From NCBI GenBank assembly GCA_964617995.1, contig CAZTXD010000029.1, positions 1 through 31,427 of the forward strand: DNA of 31,427 bases. Reading direction: 5' to 3'. The stretch comes from CAZTXD01 sp964617995 (GTDB lineage Bacteria > Actinomycetota > Acidimicrobiia > Spongiisociales > ZC4RG35). Below, in pieces: positions 15,802 to 20,899 of the stretch (position 1 is its first letter; each line of letters starts with the position of its first letter). The notes below the pieces were generated by a model, which did no database searches, was not told the DNA's origin, and worked only from the letters and a program-made list of their open reading frames with translations. The translations under genes were made by a program, and so were the position numbers.

Positions 15802-16095
15802 ATGACCGGTGCGCCTTGGTTTGAGTTGCCCGCCGTTAGCGTGGGTGGGTGGCTTGTTACTATCGTAGGCGTAGTCTGGTTGATGCTATCAGGACGTCTT
15901 ATTCCCCGATCGATTCATAACACTATCGTCCAGGACAAAGATCAGCAGATCGTGGATTGGCGAGAAACTGCCCGTGCTGAAGGAGTTCGGGCTGACCTGG
16001 CCGTAGAGAATCAGGAAAAGCTTCTGGAAGGGATAAAGACGTCTAACGCGCTAATACGTTCGCTCCCGGGCGTTTCTGAAAGGAACGTAACGTGA
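15802..16095 (+). CDS. single-span membrane protein of the lysis block
   Basis: A 97-aa protein with one hydrophobic segment at about residues 13-34 (VGGWLVTIVGVVWLMLSG) followed by a charged, helical, probably coiled-coil tail (IVQDKDQQIVDWRETARAEG). One membrane span with a cytoplasmic or periplasmic coiled coil is seen in spanin-like or accessory lysis proteins as well as in pinholin-class proteins. It starts 41 bases after the lysin stop with a weak ribosome site and overlaps the next gene by GTGA. Function cannot be settled from the sequence. Confidence 0.55.
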   Translation: MTGAPWFELPAVSVGGWLVTIVGVVWLMLSGRLIPRSIHNTIVQDKDQQIVDWRETARAEGVRADLAVENQEKLLEGIKTSNALIRSLPGVSERNVT

Positions 16096-16307
16096 GATGG
16101 TGGCCGTTTAAGCGCAAGGCACCGCACCCTGAGGGAAGCGAAAACGGCAGCGCAGCTAGGCAGGCCAGAGTTGAGGCTGAACTCAAACTCGACTTAGCTA
16201 AACAACGTCAACGAGAAGTAGATGAGGTGGTAACCTTATCAGAGGAGTTACTACGTACAAATAGTTTCGGTGAACAAGTCCGACGTGCGTTTAGGAGACC
16301 AGCATGA
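16092..16307 (+). CDS. small basic coiled-coil protein of the lysis block
   Basis: A 71-aa protein starting at GTG in a GTGA overlap, with AAAGGA upstream. The N-terminus is short and basic (RWWPFKRKAPHP). Then comes a helix of about 45 residues with heptad-like spacing (ARVEAELKLDLAKQRQREVDE) and a basic end. There is no membrane span. Similar WWPFK-starting proteins are common beside holins in actinobacteriophages, without known function. It is coupled to the following membrane protein by ATGA. Confidence 0.5.
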   Translation: MRWWPFKRKAPHPEGSENGSAARQARVEAELKLDLAKQRQREVDEVVTLSEELLRTNSFGEQVRRAFRRPA

Positions 16308-16654
16308 CCCTTGAAGGAGGTGTCTTAGCACTAGTAGGCTCTCTTTTGTTCGTTGCCGCAAGTGTGCTCAGTTTGACCTTCGTGACTATCTACGCTTTCA
16401 GGTCAAATTGGCGTAGTACAGCTATAGGCAGAGCCTTGATGGGGTTCATGGTTGTAATTACAGCCATTATGCTTCTAGCCATACTGTTCAGCTCCGTGCG
16501 TATTGATGGCGACACTGCACAGAATGTCACCAGGGTTGTAATGTACGGGCTCTTATGTATAGCACTATTACGCCTGAATCTAATTCTGGTAAAGGAGCAG
16601 AATTATGACAGATACAGACAAGCCGGACAAGAACGACAAAGAACCGATCCTTAA
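16304..16654 (+). CDS. three-span membrane protein, holin candidate
   Basis: The 116-aa protein has three hydrophobic segments, at about residues 4-31, 43-66 and 73-95, and a polar C-terminus (DRYRQAGQERQRTDP). Three spans with a charged tail fit class I holins, but the same layout occurs in accessory membrane proteins of actinobacteriophages. It overlaps the upstream gene by ATGA and the downstream gene by 50 bases. With another two-span protein directly behind it, one of the two is probably the holin and the other a partner or antiholin. Confidence 0.55.
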   Translation: MTLEGGVLALVGSLLFVAASVLSLTFVTIYAFRSNWRSTAIGRALMGFMVVITAIMLLAILFSSVRIDGDTAQNVTRVVMYGLLCIALLRLNLILVKEQNYDRYRQAGQERQRTDP

Positions 16655-16874
16655 GCGAGGCCTGATCGTAGGCTTCGTAGGAGCAGTCGTTGAGCTGTTC
16701 TTGGTGTTCGGTGTCGACTTATCGGCTGAACAGATTGGTGCCATCAATACACTAGGTGTGCTAGTAGTTACGATGGGCCTGGCCTTTTGGGCTCGACGTA
16801 AAGCTTTCTCTCCTGCGACCATAGCTAACATGTGGGAGGAGCTGCAAGCACTAAGAGCTAAGGACAGGCGGTGA
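16605..16874 (+). CDS. two-span membrane protein, probable r1t-like holin
   Basis: An 89-aa protein with a charged N-terminus (TDTDKPDKNDKEP) and two spans (about residues 18-40 and 46-64), the second ending in RRK and followed by FSPATIANMWEELQ. The turn between the spans, GVDLSAEQIGAINTLG, resembles r1t-like holins of actinobacteriophages. A holin of this type would open the membrane for the endolysin at 14549-15760. AAGGAG lies in front of the ATG. The start is inside the upstream gene, so the two are co-translated in different frames. Confidence 0.6.
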   Translation: MTDTDKPDKNDKEPILKRGLIVGFVGAVVELFLVFGVDLSAEQIGAINTLGVLVVTMGLAFWARRKAFSPATIANMWEELQALRAKDRR

Positions 16875-17149
16875 CATTCACCGATGCGGATCCTGTATTC
16901 ACATACGGATGGCTTGGCTGGCTTTTATACTTTGCCATCCTCGAAGGATACGCACTGTACGATGCTTACAAGAAGCGGAAGAAAGATCCTGACTACTATC
17001 CAGGTATGCTTAGCCAACACGTCTGGATGTGGTTCGGAACAAAGAAGGGCACTCAGCCTGATGCCGGAGCTTGGACCCGTAGATCCATACTCGCCCTATT
17101 CTTGCTCTGGCTGAATCTGCACTTCTTAAGTGGAGGCCAGATAGTTTGA
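16871..17149 (+). CDS. small membrane protein at the end of the late operon
   Basis: A 92-aa protein starting at GTG in a GTGA overlap. It has two hydrophobic segments (about residues 11-30 and 72-90), separated by a basic, aromatic loop (YKKRKKDPDYYPG, QHVWMWFGTKKG). It is the last + strand gene before the strong terminator. I recognise the general type from actinobacteriophage lysis blocks but know no function. Confidence 0.5.
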   Translation: MTFTDADPVFTYGWLGWLLYFAILEGYALYDAYKKRKKDPDYYPGMLSQHVWMWFGTKKGTQPDAGAWTRRSILALFLLWLNLHFLSGGQIV

Positions 17150-17152
17150 GCC

Positions 17153-17203
17153 GGGCCCCGATCAACCCCTTAGTAGGTCCCTCGGTTGATCGGGGCCCCT
17201 TTA
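17153..17203 (+). terminator. strong intrinsic terminator between convergent operons
   Basis: A perfect 14-bp stem, GGGCCCCGATCAAC at 17153-17166 with its complement at 17185-17198, surrounds an 18-nt loop, and CTTTAT follows on the + strand. It lies four bases after the last late gene and just before the 3' end of the - strand resolvase gene. The stem would form in either transcript, but a T-run is present only on the + side. Confidence 0.85.
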
Positions 17204-17206
17204 TAC

Positions 17207-17746
17207 TCACTTCAACATGTGTAGGTACCTTTTGTCACCCAGCTTGAACGTAACGTAGTACAAGAAGTGACGCGTAGCATCCATAGCATGAGGCTTCCCA
17301 GGTATCCACAGACCGATTTTCTTGATCCGTTCATCTCTGCCCCAGAATGGAGGGTTCGGATTGTTTTTGCTGCGAGCCTTGATTAGCGAAGCGCTCTGCT
17401 TGACAAGAGTTACCGGCTGGCCCTTGTCCTTGTCCCTAAACTTTTGTGCGAAGAGATTTACTACGCCTTCGTAGCGTGCCGACGCATACTCGATCTTGTC
17501 CTTGTCGCGGTCGTCCCTTCTGAACTCGAAAGGTTCACATACAATGACAAGTTGCGAATCTCGGACCCGGGCCGCGTACATTGATTCTTCGCAAATCCCC
17601 CACAGGGCGGTGTAGTGTCCGCCCGAGGAAAGTTCGTCTTGTTGTATGTAGCTATCTTGTAGTAATGCAGGGGGAACGTACAGACAGTAGCCTGTTGTGC
17701 CTCCAGGGTCAAGTGCTAGAATGGTTGGCAAGGTTGGTAAGGTCAC
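17207..17746 (-). CDS. RuvC-like Holliday junction resolvase
   Basis: The 179-aa form starts at GTG 17746, which overlaps the upstream stop by GTGA; ATG 17767 and GTG 17782 in frame are alternatives but would overlap that gene more. The RNase H-like core shows ILALDPGGTTGYC with the first catalytic Asp, VIVCEPFEF with an acidic residue in the second strand, and HAMDATRHFLYY with the last Asp near the C-terminus. This matches RuvC-type phage resolvases that cut branched DNA before packaging or during recombination. It is the last gene of the - strand operon that begins at 19316. Confidence 0.7.
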   Translation of the reverse strand: MTLPTLPTILALDPGGTTGYCLYVPPALLQDSYIQQDELSSGGHYTALWGICEESMYAARVRDSQLVIVCEPFEFRRDDRDKDKIEYASARYEGVVNLFAQKFRDKDKGQPVTLVKQSASLIKARSKNNPNPPFWGRDERIKKIGLWIPGKPHAMDATRHFLYYVTFKLGDKRYLHMLK

Positions 17747-17886
17747 GAGAACCACATCTTTCTGCATACAGAGCAGGTCCACACTTTACGCATACCTGCA
17801 TCGATTAGTTCTCCTACGACCCATGTACGACCGGTAATGAAGTCGTGGTGTGCACACTTACGTCGCATTAACCACCTACGAAGCAT
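17743..17886 (-). CDS. 47-aa zinc-ribbon-like protein
   Basis: A small gene starting at ATG 17886 and ending at TGA 17743-17745. It has C11-x-H13-H14 near the start and C38-x2-C41 near the end (VWTCSVCRKMW), a likely four-ligand zinc site. Many small phage proteins of this CxH...CxxC type occur next to nucleases, without known function. GGA-type ribosome bases precede it, and it overlaps both neighbours (11 bases upstream, GTGA downstream), which supports it being translated. Confidence 0.6.
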   Translation of the reverse strand: MLRRWLMRRKCAHHDFITGRTWVVGELIDAGMRKVWTCSVCRKMWFS

Positions 17887-18022
17887 TATCTGTTCCGGTC
17901 TGAGGCACCTTCAGAACAGCTGCAGCCATACGAGGACAGCTCATGATGTACCTACGGTCACAGGAACACCCTTTGCGATCGTGAATCTTGGTAGCTGCTG
18001 CGATTAGTTTTTCGCGTTCCAT
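17876..18022 (-). CDS. 48-aa cysteine-containing protein, function unknown
   Basis: The ATG at 18022 follows the stop of the upstream gene directly (TAG then ATG) and has AGGAG eight bases before it. The 48-aa product has H14, C19, C21 and C29 (KGCSCDRRYIMSCP), a possible metal site, and an Ala-rich helix behind it. It overlaps the zinc-ribbon gene by 11 bases. No family is recognised. Confidence 0.55.
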   Translation of the reverse strand: MEREKLIAAATKIHDRKGCSCDRRYIMSCPRMAAAVLKVPQTGTDNAS

Positions 18023-18427
18023 CTAGGCTCCTAGGGTAGGACGGGGTTCGATCTCTTTGCTATCTTCAGGCCAGCACTCACCGTCAATGAATCCTTCCGG
18101 CCTGTACGGTTCAGGATGGATCAAGGTAGCATTGATTGTCACGAACTCAACACGCAAGCGGAAAATTTGTTCCAGCAGTGTATCTAGGTCGTCGATGCCG
18201 ACTTCTACTGGCGCATAACCTTCCAGGAAGTCAGGCGAACCAACTATGATACGCTGTTCCCAGTACCGCCTGTCTCGCATGTATGCAAGTTGGTACAGCA
18301 TGCGCATGATCTCGTTTTTCCTGTCTTGTGTGGCAACAAGCAACGCACGCCTTTGGGGATCCTCGAGCAGCCACCTAACTACTGCGATGGTCTTTCCCTG
18401 TTGCCTACCTGCTACAAAAACAATCAT
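18023..18427 (-). CDS. minimal P-loop NTPase
   Basis: A 134-aa protein that begins almost directly with a Walker A motif (VFVAGRQQGKT, residues 3-13) and has a Walker B-like VEVGIDDLDTLL near residue 77. Between them is a helix and strand (RRALLVATQDRKNEI), as in the N-terminal half of terminase or AAA-like ATPases. It is too short for a terminase and has no nuclease domain, so it may act with a partner. It starts with an ATGA overlap with the upstream gene and ends at the next start. I infer ATP binding only. Confidence 0.55.
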   Translation of the reverse strand: MIVFVAGRQQGKTIAVVRWLLEDPQRRALLVATQDRKNEIMRMLYQLAYMRDRRYWEQRIIVGSPDFLEGYAPVEVGIDDLDTLLEQIFRLRVEFVTINATLIHPEPYRPEGFIDGECWPEDSKEIEPRPTLGA

Positions 18428-18738
18428 GCAAACCTGCTTCCTGCGTGCTCTACGTGTGCACTAGAAGCGATGACGTTCCCGAAGTTGTCTACGCCTACGT
18501 ACCACATGTATACAAATGATCGGCCTACATATGGTGCCAGCCCGACCACTCTGTGCTTTGTCAGAACCCTGTAAGTAAAGTCGTAAACGTCGTTAGGTAG
18601 ACTTGGAGGAGTTGCACCTTCAACAACAGCCTCCATCATTGCCACTCTTACTACGTTGTGGCCCTTATATACACGACCTTCAAGCCAATCTAGTAGCCAT
18701 GTCATACCTTCATAGTCAGGGTGCCATTCCTCCGGCAT
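18424..18738 (-). CDS. hypothetical protein before the P-loop protein
   Basis: I place the start at ATG 18738, which has GAGAGTGG upstream and overlaps the neighbouring gene by only 23 bases; the open frame extends to 18807, which would overlap by 92 bases. The resulting 104-aa protein starts MPEEWHPDYEGMTWLLDWLEG and is mixed alpha/beta, with an aromatic segment near the end (RSFVYMWYVGVDN). I do not recognise a family. It is coupled to the NTPase gene by ATGA. Confidence 0.5.
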   Translation of the reverse strand: MPEEWHPDYEGMTWLLDWLEGRVYKGHNVVRVAMMEAVVEGATPPSLPNDVYDFTYRVLTKHRVVGLAPYVGRSFVYMWYVGVDNFGNVIASSAHVEHAGSRFA

Positions 18739-19069
18739 TACCACTCTCGATGGCTGCAATTGTTCCACCTCCTTCGACGACTTCACCCTCGACGACTTCA
18801 CCCTCAATGACCTCTCCGACCCGTGTGATTACCCATTCACCTCCTTCGTCGTTAGGCGCCTCGTATTGTAGTTGTTCGCCGAACTGGAAGTACCAACCAG
18901 TACAGAGACGCGAAACAGCAAACTCATAAACCTGGTGCGGATCATGTGCCCTAGTAAGCTGCTCGTCGGTCAAGACCTCCCTAGCGTACTTGTTATCATC
19001 CTGAAGCATGATAACAAGGCCGTTGAGTATCTCGTTCCTATATGTGACTAGTCGTAGTGTTCCGGCCAT
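18716..19069 (-). CDS. hypothetical protein with a GEVVE repeat
   Basis: A 117-aa protein if it starts at ATG 19069 (MAGTLRLVTYRNEI), with GGAGGG further upstream; ATG 19099 would give 127 aa. The first 85 residues are a mixed domain with helices (YAREVLTDEQLTRAHDPHQ) and strands. The end is repetitive: VIEGEVVEGEVVEGGG, encoded by a 15-bp tandem repeat on the DNA. This looks like a recently expanded linker. No function can be assigned. It overlaps both neighbours. Confidence 0.5.
   Translation of the reverse strand: MAGTLRLVTYRNEILNGLVIMLQDDNKYAREVLTDEQLTRAHDPHQVYEFAVSRLCTGWYFQFGEQLQYEAPNDEGGEWVITRVGEVIEGEVVEGEVVEGGGTIAAIESGNAGGMAP
18774..18803 (-). repeat. 15-bp tandem repeat, two perfect copies
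   Basis: The 15-base unit TCGACGACTTCACCC occurs at 18774-18788 and 18789-18803, with a degenerate third copy at 18804-18818. It encodes the GEVVE repeats of the overlapping - strand gene. The copy number may vary between related phages. Confidence 0.8.
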
Positions 19070-19316
19070 ATGCGCCGTCGTCCCTCCAGTAGACCTCATA
19101 ACTGCACCAGCGCTTGGTAGCCTCCTCCTCAGCGCTTTCTGTAAGGCGTTCTACGATAACTTCACCGACTTCTTCGAGCGTCAGCCCATCCCACCGATCA
19201 CCATCGTTGCTACGAATACAGTACATCGTACCCCTCTCTTTTGAACGTAGCAGAACCCAAACGCCCTGTGGAGGTGTGCGACGACAAGGGCTCGTATTGA
19301 TGTCTATCTGTTTCAT
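19038..19316 (-). CDS. hypothetical protein, first gene of the resolvase operon
   Basis: The 92-aa protein starts four bases after a TTAGAC copy. It has a short N-terminal region with prolines (PCRRTPPQGVWVLLRSKERG), then an acidic helix (GLTLEEVGEVIVERLTESAEEEA) and a Trp/Tyr-rich end. I know of no family. Its AAAG ribosome site lies inside the inverted repeat of the leader, so translation of this gene, and through it the operon down to 17207, may depend on that structure. Confidence 0.55.
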   Translation of the reverse strand: MKQIDINTSPCRRTPPQGVWVLLRSKERGTMYCIRSNDGDRWDGLTLEEVGEVIVERLTESAEEEATKRWCSYEVYWRDDGAYGRNTTTSHI

Positions 19317-19435
19317 CTTTAGACAAAGTTAGACTTTGAAGCGGCAGCTAGCCGTAGATTGGGGTTTAGGGGCTTAAGTCATTCAGTCTAACTTAGTCTA
19401 GCATAGGTCTTTGTTAAGTCTAACTACATCTTAAC
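19317..19435 (-). promoter_or_regulatory. leader with five phased TTAGAC-like hexamers and inverted repeat
   Basis: On the - strand, hexamers start at 19434 (TTAAGA), 19423 (TTAGAC), 19412 (AAAGAC), 19401 (CTAGAC) and 19391 (TTAGAC), spaced 11, 11, 11 and 10 bases. A reversed pair at 19320-19335 forms a 16-bp arm matching 19385-19400 in 15 positions, with a CGGC...GCCG hairpin between. The hexamer pair TTAGAC plus CTAGAC/TAGACT with a spacing of about 17 could also be read as -35 and -10 boxes. The design matches 5441-5556. Confidence 0.55.
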
Positions 19436-20053
19436 CTAAGAGAGAGCTACTCTTGACGCAGAGTCATCCCCTCGTAGGATGTCAACACAGAGGGTCCAGA
19501 GCTCTTTGTTCCAGCAGGCGTCGGCCAAAGCGTTGTGCGCATTCTCCGGCTTTCGGGGCTTCTCAGGGTGCCCTGCAGCCTCCCAGAGCTGCATAAGTTC
19601 GCGCGTGAATCGAGGGACGCCATTAGGTAGGCCTGCCATGGGCCCGAAGAGTTGACACAAGACTACGTGATCGTATGCACCGTACCAAGCCCAGAGCTTG
19701 TTGTCTTGCCAACGCAAGGAGCGTTGCTGAATGAAGTCACGAACTTCGTTAGCAATGACCTGCTTCGGTTTGACACAAGTACTTGTCTCATTTAGTGAGA
19801 CCAGACTAATGCTTGGTTGGGGGTACTGGTTCTCCGGGGCAGCAAGGTAGGTGTCGAGACAGTTTTGTCCTGTAATGGGGAGGTGTGGCACAACATTGCG
19901 CACGAGCCAGGAGTGCCTCTTAACGCGATCCCAGTCTACACTAGAATTGACCGCGTAGTACTTTTCACCGTCATCGGTAATGATACCGATAGAGATGAGG
20001 TCGATCGTATTACCGTCCTCGAGGAACTCGGTGTCGTAGAAGAAGCGTGTCAT
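19436..20053 (-). CDS. DEDD-type 3'-5' exonuclease (DnaQ-like)
   Basis: A 205-aa protein with the exonuclease I motif FFYDTEF (D7, E9), a strand-rich N-terminus (LISIGIITDDGEKYYAVN), exonuclease II at GAYDHVVL, and the exonuclease III motif HNALADA with catalytic His and Asp. This is the layout of Rv2179c-like exoribonucleases and DnaQ nucleases. In the phage it may process RNA or trim DNA ends. An AAAGG site precedes the ATG. It lies downstream of the HNH-like gene and ends at the iteron-containing leader of the next operon. Confidence 0.75.
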   Translation of the reverse strand: MTRFFYDTEFLEDGNTIDLISIGIITDDGEKYYAVNSSVDWDRVKRHSWLVRNVVPHLPITGQNCLDTYLAAPENQYPQPSISLVSLNETSTCVKPKQVIANEVRDFIQQRSLRWQDNKLWAWYGAYDHVVLCQLFGPMAGLPNGVPRFTRELMQLWEAAGHPEKPRKPENAHNALADACWNKELWTLCVDILRGDDSASRVALS

Positions 20054-20056
20054 GTG

Positions 20057-20380
20057 TTAGCCTTTCTGTCCGTTCTGTTTGTTTAGCTGTCTCTGCAGAC
20101 GTTCCTTCTCAGCAGTGAGTTCCATAATCTGCGCTTCGAGTTTGGCGATCTTTCCGCGCAATGAAGTCTTGCGAGTAGTAACGATGATGTTGTCGGGGGA
20201 GAGGTTGTTGCGGTCACCGTCTACAAACCGTACAGTCTCGTCGGGGGCAACAGGACGTCCCAGTTTCTTTTCAGCAACAAGATGGTGCGTTAAGCGCCAA
20301 CCTTCTTCCGTGCGCGTATAGTGGTATCCATTGGCAGATGTGTTGGTGTCTCCAACCTCGGCTTGCTTTCCTCGAGGCAT
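20057..20380 (-). CDS. HNH-like protein with degenerate active site and coiled coil
   Basis: A 107-aa protein whose N-terminal half follows the HNH_3 pattern: THHLVAEKKLGRPVAPDE, then DGDRNNLSPDNI. The usual catalytic His pair in front of DGD is replaced by R51-F52 (VRFVDGD), so classical HNH cleavage is doubtful. H32/H33, D54, N58/N59 and N64 remain. The C-terminus is a leucine- and glutamine-rich coiled coil (KLEAQIMELTAEKERLQRQL), suggesting dimerisation. It may be a DNA-binding relic of a homing endonuclease. The start has GAGGAGGAC upstream. Confidence 0.6.
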   Translation of the reverse strand: MPRGKQAEVGDTNTSANGYHYTRTEEGWRLTHHLVAEKKLGRPVAPDETVRFVDGDRNNLSPDNIIVTTRKTSLRGKIAKLEAQIMELTAEKERLQRQLNKQNGQKG

Positions 20381-20393
20381 TAGTCCTCCTCGA

Positions 20394-20510
20394 TCAGTCC
20401 GACTTGTTGTTCTTGTTGTACACTGTAAGCACGAACGAGATTGTATCGATCACCCTATCTAAGCCCCAGTTGGCTGCCTTCAGTAACTGTAAATGGATCC
20501 ACTGCTTCAT
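20394..20510 (-). CDS. 38-aa translationally coupled small protein
   Basis: The ATG at 20510 overlaps the stop of the upstream gene (ATGA) and the frame runs to TGA at 20394-20396. The product is MKQWIHLQLLKAANWGLDRV followed by a hydrophobic stretch and a basic/Asn end. It could be an amphipathic membrane-associated peptide. The coupling supports translation, but no homology is recognised. Confidence 0.4.
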   Translation of the reverse strand: MKQWIHLQLLKAANWGLDRVIDTISFVLTVYNKNNKSD

Positions 20511-20899
20511 TGTTGTCCCACTTCTACTAGGTCAGGAGTTCCTGGTTCAAATGCTTTGAGGACGCTTTCGAGCAGGTAGTTTGCCAGTTCCTCTTTGGAG
20601 CTAAAGAAATGCCGAGCCGACGCAACGTTGTTGTCCCAGTAGTGGGCTGCGTTCTTAGTTGCCTTCTCCCTAGCCCGCTCTTCTGTCAGGTCAACGAACA
20701 TCCGAGTACCTGGTTTGGGTTCGTAATTAGGTACGCGCAGATCTTCGTCCCAATCATGATGCGTCGCCAGCTTGCCTGAACGGAGCGTAATAACAAACGG
20801 CGTTACTCCGTCACGACTGTTCCAGATCCATTCCTGTTCGGATCCGTCATCAGCAACGTACTTCATTAGGCAAAAAGCTTCTGCATGGGTATATGACAT
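20507..20899 (-). CDS. conserved actinobacteriophage protein, function unknown
   Basis: A 130-aa protein of a type I recognise by pattern from actinobacteriophages: LMKYVADDGSEQEWIWNSRDG, then VTPFVITLRSG and FVDLTEERAREKA. It has a beta-rich N-terminal half and a helical C-terminal half. The function is not known. It overlaps the polymerase stop by TAATG, so it is translated with the polymerase. Confidence 0.6.
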   Translation of the reverse strand: MSYTHAEAFCLMKYVADDGSEQEWIWNSRDGVTPFVITLRSGKLATHHDWDEDLRVPNYEPKPGTRMFVDLTEERAREKATKNAAHYWDNNVASARHFFSSKEELANYLLESVLKAFEPGTPDLVEVGQQ

